A stretch of 25,354 nucleotides of DNA from JBQCHF01 sp051953655 (GCA_051953655.1 JBQCIO010000044.1:1-25354), one strand, 5' to 3'. Numbered from the stretch's first letter, positions 5,995-13,621 are shown. The notes: generated by a model from the sequence alone, not told the origin. Numbers and translations are program-made.

Positions 5995-8766
5995 ATGCGC
6001 CGCCGCCGGTCACTGCTCGTCGCCGTCGCGGTCGTCGTCGTGCTGCTCGTGCTCGGCGGGGTGCTCGCCGCGGTGCGCGGCGGGGGCGACGCTCCCGTGC
6101 GCCAGGAGGCGCTGTCGGTGCCGGTGGGGCCGGAGGCCGACGGGACGCCGGTGCGCCTGGACGCCGAGCTCTACCTGCCGGAGAGGACGCCCGCGCCCGC
6201 GGTGCTGCTGGCGCACGGGTTCGGCGGCAGCAAGGAGTCCGAGGCCTCGGACGCGCTCGACCTGGCCAGGCACGGTTATGTCGTGCTCACCTGGAGCGCT
6301 CGCGGGTTCGGCCGCTCCGGCGGCCTGATCCACGTCGACTCCCCCGACTACGAGGTCGCCGACGCCCGCGCGCTGGTCGACCTGCTCGCGAAGCGGCCGG
6401 AGGTCCAGCAGGACGGGCCGGGCGACCCGCGGGTGGGGGCGGCCGGGGCGTCCTACGGCGGCGCACTGTCGCTGCTGCTGGCCGGCACCGACCGGCGGGT
6501 GGACGCGGTCGCGCCGAGCATCACCTGGAACGACCTGGCGCAGTCGCTCTTCCCGCAGTACGCGCTGGCCGAGGCGACGCGTCAGACACCGGCGGGCGTG
6601 CAGCCGACGTCGACGCCGGGCGTGTTCAAGCGCAGCTGGGCCGGGATCTTCTTCGGCAGCGGGTCGGCGCCGGTGCTGGGCGGGTCCACGGGCCGCTCCG
6701 CCACCGCGACGCCGTGCGGGCGGTTCGCCCCCGACGTCTGCGCGGCCTATGAGGCGTCGGCGTCGACCGGCCGGCCGACGCAGCAGATCCTGGACCTGCT
6801 GCGCCGGTCCAGCCCGGCGTCGGTCGCCCACCGGATCACCGCACCGACGCTGCTGGTGCAGGGTGAGGCGGACACGCTGTTCCCGCTCGGGCAGGCGGAC
6901 GCGACGGCCCGCGCGCTGCAGGTGAACGGCACGGTGGTGCGCGAGGTCTGGTACTCCGGCGGCCACGACGACCCCTCAGCCGAGGGCGACCGGGTGCGCA
7001 CGCTGGTGCGGGACTGGTTCGACACCGACCTGCGTGGCACCGACGGGCGCAGCAGCGGGCGGGCGCCGGCGCAGCCCGCGTTCGAGGTCACGGTCCCCTC
7101 GGCGGTGCTCTCCAGCCAGGACAGCAGCGCGGCGCCCGAGGTGCGCTCGGCGCCCGAGCTGCCCGGGGCAACCGGCGGCGGGCCGGTGCCGACCACGTCG
7201 CTCGAGCCGGCCGGCCCGGCGCAGACGATCGTGTCCCCCGCCGGCGGAAACCCCGCGGCGGTCAGCAGCCTGCCGGGACTCGGGTCCGCGCTCGGCGCGC
7301 TCGGCGGCACCGGCGCGATCGGGCGGCTGTCCGTGGTCCCCGGGCAGAGCGCGGTCTTCCAGACCCCGCCGCTGGACCGGGCGCTCACCGTCACCGGGTC
7401 GTCCACGGTCCTGCTGCACGTGACGTCCTCGACGTCGGACGCCACGCTGTTCGCGTCGCTGCACGACGTCTCCTCCGACGGCTCGTCGGACGTGCTGCCG
7501 CAGGGCATCGTGGCGCCGCTTCACCTGCAGGACGTTCCGCGCGGCGGGGTGGACGTCCAGGTGGCGCTGCCGGCGATCGTGCGCGAGGTGGCCGCGGGGC
7601 ACCGGCTTCGGCTGGTCGTCTCCAGCACCGACACCGCCTACGCGCTGCCCACGGACCCGCGCACCTACCAGGTGTCGCTCGGCGACGGCGGGCTGACCGT
7701 GCCCACGGTGGCGACGACGCCGGTCAGCGGCAGCGGGAGCACCGGCCCGCTGGTCGCGGCGATCGTCATGGCGGCGCTGCTGCTGCTGCTCTCTGTCGCT
7801 CTTCTCGTCGTGAAGCGCCGCCGGTCCGGCAGCGCGCAGGACCCTGAGCTGGCCGACGTCCCGCTGGCGGTGCGCGGGCTGGGCAAGGCCTACGGCGACG
7901 GCTTCCGCGCCGTCTCGGACCTGTCCTTCCAGGTGGAACGCGGGCAGGTGCTCGGCCTGCTCGGGCCGAACGGCGCCGGCAAGACCACCACGCTGCGCAT
8001 GCTCATGGGACTGATCCGGCCCAGCGAGGGCGAGATCCTCGTCTTCGGGCACCGGATCCGGCCCGGCGCGCCCGTCCTCTCGCGGGTGGGGGCGTTCGTG
8101 GAGGGCGCGGGCTTCCTGCCGCACCTGAACGGGCGGGACAACCTCGAGCTCTACTGGCGCGCCACCGGACGGCCGCTCGAGGACGCGCAGCTGGACGCGG
8201 CCCTGGAGGTCGCCGGGCTGGGCGACGACGTGCAGCGGCGGGTGAAGACCTACAGCCAGGGCATGAGGCAGCGGCTGGCCATCGCGCAGGCGATGCTGGG
8301 CCTGCCGGACCTGCTGGTGCTCGACGAGCCGACCAACGGGCTCGACCCGCCGCAGATCCGCGAGATGCGCGAGGTGCTGCAGCGCTACGCCGCCACCGGG
8401 CGCACCGTCGTCGTCTCCAGCCACCTGCTGTCCGAGGTGGAGCAGACCTGCACCGACGTCGTCGTCATGCACCAGGGACGGCTGGTGGCGCAGGGCCCGG
8501 TGGCGGAGGTCGCCGGGTCTGCGACGTCGGTGGTGGTGGACGTCGACGACGCGGCGCGCGCCGCGGAGGTGGCTGCGCTGGTGCCCGGCGTGCGCGACGT
8601 GCAGGCGAGCAGCAACGGGCACGGGCAGCTGGTCCTACGGCTCGTCGGAACACCGCGGGCCGAGCTCGTCCGCGCGCTGGTGGAGGCCGGGCTGCAGGTG
8701 GACCGGGTGGCGCCGCAGCGCGGCCTGGAGGAGGCGTTCCTGACGCTCGTGGGAGAGGGGAGCTGA
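5995..8766 (+). CDS. Fusion: membrane-anchored alpha/beta-hydrolase (S15/CocE-like) plus ABC transporter ATPase
   Basis: The 923-residue protein joins two modules. Residues 1-30 (RRRR then a Val/Leu-rich stretch) form a signal anchor. Residues 40-380 form an alpha/beta-hydrolase with oxyanion motif AHGFGG (73-78), nucleophile S153 in GASYGG, and likely acid D293 and base H324 (SGGHDD). Residues 463-572 resemble the jelly-roll C-terminal domain of X-Pro dipeptidyl-peptidase/CocE enzymes. A hydrophobic segment at about 583-608 followed by KRRR returns the chain to the cytoplasm. The rest is an ABC ATPase with Walker A GPNGAGKT (657-664), signature YSQGM (753-757) and Walker B LLVLDEP (773-779). 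ATG 5995 is chosen because AGGAG lies four bases upstream. The permease gene starts three bases after the stop. The substrate is unknown. Confidence 0.88.
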   Translation: MRRRRSLLVAVAVVVVLLVLGGVLAAVRGGGDAPVRQEALSVPVGPEADGTPVRLDAELYLPERTPAPAVLLAHGFGGSKESEASDALDLARHGYVVLTWSARGFGRSGGLIHVDSPDYEVADARALVDLLAKRPEVQQDGPGDPRVGAAGASYGGALSLLLAGTDRRVDAVAPSITWNDLAQSLFPQYALAEATRQTPAGVQPTSTPGVFKRSWAGIFFGSGSAPVLGGSTGRSATATPCGRFAPDVCAAYEASASTGRPTQQILDLLRRSSPASVAHRITAPTLLVQGEADTLFPLGQADATARALQVNGTVVREVWYSGGHDDPSAEGDRVRTLVRDWFDTDLRGTDGRSSGRAPAQPAFEVTVPSAVLSSQDSSAAPEVRSAPELPGATGGGPVPTTSLEPAGPAQTIVSPAGGNPAAVSSLPGLGSALGALGGTGAIGRLSVVPGQSAVFQTPPLDRALTVTGSSTVLLHVTSSTSDATLFASLHDVSSDGSSDVLPQGIVAPLHLQDVPRGGVDVQVALPAIVREVAAGHRLRLVVSSTDTAYALPTDPRTYQVSLGDGGLTVPTVATTPVSGSGSTGPLVAAIVMAALLLLLSVALLVVKRRRSGSAQDPELADVPLAVRGLGKAYGDGFRAVSDLSFQVERGQVLGLLGPNGAGKTTTLRMLMGLIRPSEGEILVFGHRIRPGAPVLSRVGAFVEGAGFLPHLNGRDNLELYWRATGRPLEDAQLDAALEVAGLGDDVQRRVKTYSQGMRQRLAIAQAMLGLPDLLVLDEPTNGLDPPQIREMREVLQRYAATGRTVVVSSHLLSEVEQTCTDVVVMHQGRLVAQGPVAEVAGSATSVVVDVDDAARAAEVAALVPGVRDVQASSNGHGQLVLRLVGTPRAELVRALVEAGLQVDRVAPQRGLEEAFLTLVGEGS
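7473..7491. repeat. In-frame palindromic element, copy 5, one arm base changed (SDGSSD)
   Basis: TCCGACG and CGTCGGA are 7-base arms around GCT; the outermost pair of the consensus is lost. It encodes Ser-Asp-Gly-Ser-Ser-Asp within the PepX_C-like part of the fusion protein. That loop commonly has a DxDG-type sequence, so this copy could be coincidental. Confidence 0.5.
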
Positions 8767-8769
8767 GCG

Positions 8770-9675
8770 ATGCCGACCCGAGGCACCCACGTGGCGCTGT
8801 CCGCAGCCGCGCCGCCGGTGGAGGCGCACGCCCGAGACGGGGCCGCACCCGGTTTCGTGGCCGGGCGCACGCTGCCGCTGCGGGTGGAGCTGCGCCGCCA
8901 GCTGCGCCGGCGTCGCACCCAGCTCTCGCTGGGATTCCTGGTGCTGCTGCCGTTCCTGCTGGTGGCCGCGTTCGAGCTGGGCAACAACGATCCCGGCCGA
9001 GGGGCCCCGGGGCTGGTCGACCTCGCGACGTCGGGCGCCGGCAACTTCACGCTCTTCACGCTGTTCGTGTCGGTCGGCTTCCTGCTGGTGGTGGTCGTGG
9101 CGCTCTACTGCGGCGACACGGTGGCCAGCGAGGCGAGCTGGTCCAGCCTGCGCTACCTGCTGGCCGCGCCGGTCCCCCGCAGCCGGCTGCTGCGCCAGAA
9201 GCTGCTGGTGGCGCTGGGCTGCTCGGCGTTCGCGCTGGTGCTGCTGCCGGTGGTGGCCTACGTGGCCGGTGGGCTGTTCTTCGGCTGGGGCGCGGTCCGC
9301 ACGCCCTTGGGAACGACCATCCCGACGTCGACCGCCCTGCTCCGTCTGGCGATCGTGGTGGGCTACGTCGCCATCACGCTGCTTCCAGTGGCCGGCCTGG
9401 CGTTCCTGCTCGGTGTGCTGACCGACGCCCCGCTCGGCGCCGTGGGCGGTGCGGTGCTGCTGGTGATCGTGTCGAACATCCTCGACGCCGTGACGGCCCT
9501 GGGCGACTGGCGCCGCTTCCTGCCCACCCACTACCAGTACGCCTGGACCGACGCCCTCGGCCCCCAGGTCCAGTGGGCCGCGATGACCCGCGGCGCCCTC
9601 TGGTCCGTCGGCTACGCCGTCGTCCTACTCGCCCTCGCCTGGCGGCACTTCCTGCGCAAGGACGTCACCAGCTGA
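8770..9675 (+). CDS. ABC-2 type transporter permease
   Basis: This 301-residue integral membrane protein is the likely partner of the ATPase domain encoded just upstream. About six hydrophobic segments are visible, near residues 55-72, 98-118, 150-175, 195-215, 220-240 and 275-292. A basic cytoplasmic N-terminal stretch (RRQLRRRRTQ) precedes the first. The layout and the ASWSSLRYLLAAPVPRSRLL segment after the second helix match ABC-2 permeases. The ATG at 8770 follows the previous stop by three bases and is preceded by GGAGAGGGGAG. The two genes should therefore form one transcript and one exporter, probably with the permease as a homodimer. The substrate cannot be inferred. The gene ends about 55 bases before a 42-base perfect palindrome. 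Confidence 0.88.
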   Translation: MPTRGTHVALSAAAPPVEAHARDGAAPGFVAGRTLPLRVELRRQLRRRRTQLSLGFLVLLPFLLVAAFELGNNDPGRGAPGLVDLATSGAGNFTLFTLFVSVGFLLVVVVALYCGDTVASEASWSSLRYLLAAPVPRSRLLRQKLLVALGCSAFALVLLPVVAYVAGGLFFGWGAVRTPLGTTIPTSTALLRLAIVVGYVAITLLPVAGLAFLLGVLTDAPLGAVGGAVLLVIVSNILDAVTALGDWRRFLPTHYQYAWTDALGPQVQWAAMTRGALWSVGYAVVLLALAWRHFLRKDVTS

Positions 9676-9710
9676 GCCGCATGATGATCACCCCCGGGCC
9701 GGGCCGGAAC

Positions 9711-9728
9711 GATCACGTGGGCGTGATC
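9711..9728. terminator. Short hairpin after the ABC-2 permease gene
   Basis: GATCACG and CGTGATC pair perfectly around TGGG, 36 bases after the permease stop. It lies directly next to the larger palindrome at 9730-9771. No T-run follows, so if it terminates transcription it does so without the classic tail. Confidence 0.4.
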
Positions 9729-9729
9729 C

Positions 9730-9771
9730 TTCCATGCTTACCGCGACAGATCTGTCGCGGTAAGCATGGAA
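9730..9771. repeat. 42-bp perfect palindrome between convergent operons
   Basis: Twenty-one bases are followed without any spacer by their exact reverse complement; the centre is CGACAGATCTGTCG and the outer ends are TTCCATGC and GCATGGAA. It lies between the stop of the ABC-2 permease (9675) and the stop of the minus-strand 142-residue gene (9813). It could be a bidirectional terminator or a mobile palindromic element. Its local base composition is less GC-rich than its surroundings. Confidence 0.9.
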
Positions 9772-9812
9772 CTGGCGCGGGAAGTGGCGCCTCGAGCGGT
9801 CTCTCGACGTCG

Positions 9813-10241
9813 TCAGCCGGCACCGAGCAGCCGGGCGAGCGCGGCACGGGCGGCGGCGTCGCGGGCCGCCAGCGCGGAGAGCTCGGCGGCCAACGCGCCG
9901 ATCCACTCGTCGACGCCGACCTGACGGCGGCTGATGACGACGCCGCGCACCACCTGGCGCACCTCCGCCTCGGGGCCGCGCTTGCCCTGCGTCAGCGAGA
10001 GCTGGCGGTCCTGCCCGTGCACGTGCACGGCCGTCGGCGTCCCGTCGCGGCCGGCCAGCCGGTCGGCCAGCGAGCGGTCGCGCTCGACGTCGACCATGCC
10101 CTCCGGCAGCGCGTCGCCCAGGGTCGCGGTGAGCACGCGGGTGAACGTCGCGACGTCGGATGAGTCGGCGCGCAGGGCGGCCGCGAGCGCGTGGACGTCG
10201 GGGCCGTCGTCGTTCGCCGGCACGGCAGGGAGGTCGGTCAC
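9813..10241 (-). CDS. Conserved small protein of unknown function, third gene of the YbjQ operon
   Basis: This 142-residue soluble protein has no signal peptide or membrane segment. I do not recognise a named domain. Visible features are a central VERDRSLADRLAGRDG segment, a beta-rich stretch (PTAVHVHGQDRQLSL), an EVRQVVRGVVISRR segment, and an Ala-rich C-terminal helix (ELSALAARDAAARAALARLL). My impression is that similar proteins accompany YbjQ-type genes in other actinobacteria, but a search is needed to confirm this. The GTG at 10239-10241 is the only reasonable start. It lies 18 bases after the stop of the upstream YbjQ gene, so the three minus-strand genes probably share one transcript. 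It may be a partner or regulator of the YbjQ proteins (inference). Confidence 0.75.
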   Translation of the reverse strand: MTDLPAVPANDDGPDVHALAAALRADSSDVATFTRVLTATLGDALPEGMVDVERDRSLADRLAGRDGTPTAVHVHGQDRQLSLTQGKRGPEAEVRQVVRGVVISRRQVGVDEWIGALAAELSALAARDAAARAALARLLGAG

Positions 10242-10259
10242 CGCAGCATTGTCACCCGG

Positions 10260-11099
10260 CTAGCGGTCGGTGAGCGGCAGCACCAGCTGCGGCTTGGCGA
10301 TGACGTGGTCCTCCCGCAGCGGGCGCACGGCGGTGCCGATGGCGAAGAACTCGGTGGTGTGCCCGCCCCAGCGGTGCGGGAGGGACAGCATCTGCACGCC
10401 CACGATGCCCTCGGCGTGCAGCGCCTCGGCCTCGGCCTGCATCCGGCTCATGGCCAGCTCGCGGGCGTCGTAGAGCGCCTCGGTGTACTGCGGAATCTCC
10501 ACGTTCTGGCCCGTGTTGCCCAGCGCCTGGAAGAAGCGCTGGTGGGCGATGTGGTAGACGCAGGAGCCCATCACCATGCCCAGCGGGGCGTAGCCGGCCT
10601 CGATGAGGGTCCAGAAGTCCTGGCCGTTGAGGTCCGAGGTGAACGGCTGGTTCCGGGCGTTGCGCCAGGTGTGCCCGTGCGGGGTGCGCTCGTGCGCCTC
10701 GTCGGCCTTGACGGCGGTGCCGATGGCGATGAACTCGGCCAGGTCGTTGCCGAACTCCTTGAACTCGATGTCCAGCCGGACGCCCACGATCCCGTCGGCG
10801 CCGAGCGCGTCGGCCTCGGCCTCCATCCGGGTCATGGCCAGCTCCCGGGCGTGGTACATCGCTTGGGAGAGCGTCTCCAGCTCCTGGTTCTTGCTCCATC
10901 GGCCCATCTGGAAGCCGACGTGGTAGATGCTCGATCCGAGCACGAGGCCCAGCGGGCGGAACCCGGCCTCGCGCACCAGCAGGAACTCGTTGACCGAGAG
11001 GTCGCTGGTGAACAGCGACGTCGCCTGCCCCGGCCGCATCTCGGCCAGGCGGCGCATGGCGTCCTCGGGGATCCCGAGGTTGTTGACGTCGATGCTCAT
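10260..11099 (-). CDS. Protein with two tandem YbjQ-like (heavy-metal-binding fold) domains
   Basis: This 279-residue cytoplasmic protein contains two copies of the YbjQ/PF01906-type unit, at roughly residues 25-125 and 145-270. Each copy repeats the order TSDL, GF/GYxPLGxVxGSxxYH, ARELAMxRMxAEAxAL, A/GxGIVGV, and FxAIGTAV. Internal duplication is therefore direct from the sequence. The family is called heavy-metal-binding mainly from structural-genomics data; no metal-ligand cysteines are obvious here, so metal binding should not be assumed. The ATG at 11097-11099 overlaps the previous gene by four bases (ATGA) and has AGGAG six bases upstream. It is the second gene of the operon. Confidence 0.85.
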   Translation of the reverse strand: MSIDVNNLGIPEDAMRRLAEMRPGQATSLFTSDLSVNEFLLVREAGFRPLGLVLGSSIYHVGFQMGRWSKNQELETLSQAMYHARELAMTRMEAEADALGADGIVGVRLDIEFKEFGNDLAEFIAIGTAVKADEAHERTPHGHTWRNARNQPFTSDLNGQDFWTLIEAGYAPLGMVMGSCVYHIAHQRFFQALGNTGQNVEIPQYTEALYDARELAMSRMQAEAEALHAEGIVGVQMLSLPHRWGGHTTEFFAIGTAVRPLREDHVIAKPQLVLPLTDR

Positions 11100-11980
11100 C
11101 GCGGTCTCCTGGAGGTGGGCGCCGGGCGCAGCGGCATGATCGTGAGGGAGTCGGTGACGGCCCTGCGGCCGCGGTGGAACGTGGCGAGGGTGGAGCCGAT
11201 CACCCGACACTCGGCGTGGTGGTCGCGGTGGTTGTCCGACGGCTCGGTCTCCCAGATGTTCAAGCCGATGTCGCTGACCAGCGCCACCTCGGCGCCGGAC
11301 TGCCGGGCAGAGGCGTCGAACTGGTGGCGGGCGTCCGCGCGAACGTGCTGGATCAGCTCGGTGTAGCCCGAGACCTCCGTGTTGCCCCACGCCGACGCCT
11401 GGCGCTGGGTGCGGTAGTCGTCGTGCCGGACCGCGACGGAGATGCCGAGGGCGATGCTCACGGGCACCCAGCCCGCGTGCAGCACCTTGGCGACATCCTG
11501 GCCGGGCAGGTCGGTGACGAAGATGCGCGCCGGCCTGGTGCGGCTCGCCGCGCGGACGGCGGTGCCCATGGCGAGGAACTCCTGGTTCCCGTTGCCCAGG
11601 TGCTCGATGGTGATGCGGACGTCGACGACGCCGTCGGCACCGAGCGCGTGCGCCTCCTGGGCCATCCGGTCGATGGCGGTGCCGTAGCCGCGGTAGAGGG
11701 CGTCGACGTAGGGGCGGTAGCCGGCGAAGCGGAACCCGGCGCCGCTGGTGACCGTGCGGGGGCTGAACCCCCAGCCGCCGCCCGAGCAGCCGCCGAACCC
11801 CTGCCAGCCGATGTGCTGCACCAAACAGCCCATCACCTCGCCGACCGGCGTCAGCCCCACGGACTCGACGCCGACCGCGCCGGGGACGGAGAGCAGGGAG
11901 GTCCGGACGCCGTCCGCCGACGCCCGTTCGAGGCGGGCACGCGCCGCCGGCGGCAGGCCGCGGCCGTCCCAGTCGGTCAT
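11096..11980 (-). CDS. Divergent tandem YbjQ-like protein, first gene of the operon
   Basis: This 294-residue protein is a diverged paralogue of the next gene. A first YbjQ-like unit (about residues 40-145) has the landmarks VGEVMGCLVQHIGWQ, YGTAIDRMAQEAHALGADGVVDV and FLAMGTAVRA. A second unit (about 155-275) has VTDLPGQDVAKVLHAGWVPVSIALG, then a stretch with GYTELIQHVRADARHQFDASA, and CRVIGSTLATF. A GGCSGGGWGF insertion sits in the first unit. The ATG at 11978-11980 is preceded by a G-rich ribosome site (AGAGGGGGG). An in-frame earlier start exists 33 bases upstream but would add an unlikely CRGVERGGG leader. The stop overlaps the next ATG. The operon therefore encodes four YbjQ-type units. 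Confidence 0.82.
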   Translation of the reverse strand: MTDWDGRGLPPAARARLERASADGVRTSLLSVPGAVGVESVGLTPVGEVMGCLVQHIGWQGFGGCSGGGWGFSPRTVTSGAGFRFAGYRPYVDALYRGYGTAIDRMAQEAHALGADGVVDVRITIEHLGNGNQEFLAMGTAVRAASRTRPARIFVTDLPGQDVAKVLHAGWVPVSIALGISVAVRHDDYRTQRQASAWGNTEVSGYTELIQHVRADARHQFDASARQSGAEVALVSDIGLNIWETEPSDNHRDHHAECRVIGSTLATFHRGRRAVTDSLTIMPLRPAPTSRRPR

Positions 11981-12269
11981 GGTGCCCCCCCCTCTTTCGA
12001 CGCCGCGGCACATGCTGGCGCACGGGTCGACGTGGGGGCTACGGCTGGACGGGGGGTCGGGGTCAAGAGAGGGTCAAGATCGGGGAGGCCGGCCCGTGCG
12101 CCCACATCCGCGCTGGTCCCGCCGCCGGTATTCGCAGATCTTGAGACCTGGTGCCCCCTCGCTGAGCGTGCGAGTGCATCACGATCCAGGGCCTGCGCGC
12201 CGGGCGAAGAGCCGCCATTCTGACCCTGCGCGCCGTGCGGTCGGAGGGCGCCACGGGGCAGGAGGAGCG
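11981..12269. promoter_or_regulatory. Divergent intergenic region with two 11-bp-spaced direct repeats
   Basis: This 289-base region separates the YbjQ operon from the pentapeptide-DinB gene and must hold both promoters. GGGTCAAGA occurs twice, at 12060-12068 and 12071-12079, so the copies are one helical turn apart. On the minus strand each contains TTGACC, a good -35 match, but no convincing -10 follows. A head-to-tail pair with this spacing also resembles response-regulator binding sites. No coding region is seen. Confidence 0.35.
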
Positions 12270-13040
12270 ATGGCTCGTTTCGAAGGCTCGGACGACCTGC
12301 GGGAGGCGGAGTTCGTCGACGCCGACCTGCGCGGCGCCCGCTTCGTCCGGTCCGACCTGTCCGGGGTCGTGATCCGCGGTGGCGACCTGCGGCACGTCGA
12401 GCTCGACTCCCCCTGGCTGTTCGAGGGCGAGAACTCGTTGCTCGTCAACGGGGTTGACGTGCTCGCGTTCGTCGACGCCGAGCTCAACCGCCGCTTCCCC
12501 GGACGCGAGCTGCAGCGGGCGGCGGACCCCGAGGGTCTAGGGCGAGCATGGGCAGCACTGGAGGGAGCCTGGAGCGCTGCACTCGAGCGCGCTGCCTCGA
12601 TGCCTCCGGACACCGTGCAGGTGTCGGTGGGCGGCGAGTGGTCCTTCGCGCAGACCCTGCGGCACCTGGTGATGGCCACCGACGCCTGGCTGGGCCGCTC
12701 GGTCCTCGAGCTCGAGCAGCCCTTCCACCCTCTCGGGATCGCCTGGGTCGGCCCCGACGACGAGGCCGCCCCGGACCCGGCACTGCTCACCACGACCGAG
12801 CCCACGTACCCGGAGGTGCTGGAGGCGCGGGCGAGCCGGGTCGCCATGGTCCGCGACTTCCTGGCCACCGTCGCACCCGGGCAGCTGGGCGAAGAACGCC
12901 GCAACCCCTGGGCCCCCGAGCACGCGGAGACGGTCCTCTCCTGCCTGCACGTGATCCTCGAGGAGGAGTGGGAGCACCTGCGCTACGCCCTGCGCGACCT
13001 GGACGCCGTCGCAGCGGACCCGGGGCTGCTCGATGATTAG
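12270..13040 (+). CDS. Pentapeptide-repeat plus DinB-like domain protein
   Basis: This 256-residue cytoplasmic protein begins with about six pentapeptide-type turns (residues 8-40, pattern A(D/N)LxGARF: LREAEFVDADLRGARF then VRSDLSGVVIRGGDL). It continues as a DinB/DUF664-type four-helix bundle from about residue 75. DinB-like metal-binding histidines are plausible at FAQTLRHLVMATDAWLGR and near VILEEEWEHLRYALRDL; the latter is EExxEH rather than the usual HxxxH. Enzymes of this superfamily include thiol transferases such as the mycothiol-dependent group, but no substrate can be assigned. The ATG at 12270 has GGAGGAG immediately upstream. The gene converges with the DUF1059 gene, with seven bases between the stops. 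Confidence 0.82.
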   Translation: MARFEGSDDLREAEFVDADLRGARFVRSDLSGVVIRGGDLRHVELDSPWLFEGENSLLVNGVDVLAFVDAELNRRFPGRELQRAADPEGLGRAWAALEGAWSAALERAASMPPDTVQVSVGGEWSFAQTLRHLVMATDAWLGRSVLELEQPFHPLGIAWVGPDDEAAPDPALLTTTEPTYPEVLEARASRVAMVRDFLATVAPGQLGEERRNPWAPEHAETVLSCLHVILEEEWEHLRYALRDLDAVAADPGLLDD

Positions 13041-13047
13041 CTGCCGC

Positions 13048-13233
13048 TCAGGCGTGCGCCTCCTCCTTCAACGAGGCTCGGACCTGAGCGACCAGGTCAG
13101 GGCTCATCGTGTGCCCGTGGACGTCCACGGCGTGGATGGCCGCGGCCCGTACGACCTCCTCCTCCTCGCCGGAGATCGTGAGGGTGCAGCCGGTCACGCT
13201 CGGATGGTCCCGGCAGTCGGCCGTCTTGCGCAT
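13048..13233 (-). CDS. DUF1059 small protein
   Basis: This 61-residue protein contains the DUF1059 pattern: DCRDHPSVTGC near the N-terminus, then a short strand and SGEEEEVVRAAAIHAVDVHGH, ending MSPDLVAQVRASL. Function in the family is unknown; it is widespread as a small stand-alone protein. The ATG at 13231-13233 is preceded by AGGAGG six bases upstream, which rules out the longer in-frame alternative at 13276-13278. It lies 32 bases downstream of the ABM-like gene on the same strand, so the two may be co-transcribed. Confidence 0.85.
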   Translation of the reverse strand: MRKTADCRDHPSVTGCTLTISGEEEEVVRAAAIHAVDVHGHTMSPDLVAQVRASLKEEAHA

Positions 13234-13265
13234 GGTCTTCCTCCTCGCCTGTGATGGCCTGAAGC

Positions 13266-13550
13266 TCAGCCCAGCCACTCACCGTCGATCCACCGCGGCT
13301 CCCCCTCGAGCAGCGGCGCGAACTGCTCTCGCCACCACCGGTCCTGCTCGGGGTCGTCGGCGAGGGCCTCGTAGTCCTCCCGGCTGGCGAACTGCGCGAA
13401 GTTCACGACCGTGCCGTCGTCCCCGACGAGCACCCCGGACGCGACGAAGCCGTGTACGACCGACGCCCGTTCCGACGTCCAGGACGCCATCGCCTTCTCG
13501 GCATCCTCGGGAGACGCCGCCAGCTTGCCGACCATGACCGTGCCGTACAT
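13266..13550 (-). CDS. Antibiotic-biosynthesis-monooxygenase-like / dimeric alpha-beta barrel protein
   Basis: This 94-residue protein has the size and pattern of a single ferredoxin-like ABM unit: a first strand (YGTVMVGKL), a helix (SPEDAEKAMASWTSERA), a strand with VLVGDDGTVVNFAQFASREDYEALADDP, and a final helix with WWREQFAPLLEGEPRWIDGEW. Members of this fold act as small oxygenases or ligand binders. No catalytic residue can be assigned, so a biochemical role is not claimed. The start ATG at 13548-13550 has only a weak purine-rich stretch upstream. It lies downstream of the paaE gene on the same strand, separated by a 71-base gap with a GC-rich hairpin. Confidence 0.75.
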   Translation of the reverse strand: MYGTVMVGKLAASPEDAEKAMASWTSERASVVHGFVASGVLVGDDGTVVNFAQFASREDYEALADDPEQDRWWREQFAPLLEGEPRWIDGEWLG

Positions 13551-13595
13551 GGCACCACCGCCCAGCCTCGGCCCGCCCCGCTGACGTGACTACGC

Positions 13596-13611
13596 CCGGC
13601 CTCGGGGCCGG
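13596..13611 (-). terminator. Possible terminator of the paaABCDE operon
   Basis: CCGGCC and GGCCGG form a 6-base GC stem around TCGG, beginning about 10 bases beyond the paaE stop. There is no T-run, as is common in high-GC actinobacteria. The stem is short, so confidence is low. Confidence 0.35.
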
Positions 13612-13621
13612 TCAACCCCTG

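Noticed and set aside
6237..6252. 16-bp perfect palindrome GTCCGAGGCCTCGGAC in the hydrolase domain
   Set aside because: It encodes ESEASD but has a different sequence and no spacer, unlike the 19-base family. A single example within a conserved hydrolase region can arise from codon bias.
10260..12023. One continuous 587-codon frame across the two YbjQ genes
   Set aside because: The upstream part of that frame is out of phase with the first YbjQ gene and encodes low-complexity Arg/Pro/Gly sequence. The ATG at 11099 with a good ribosome site is the real start.
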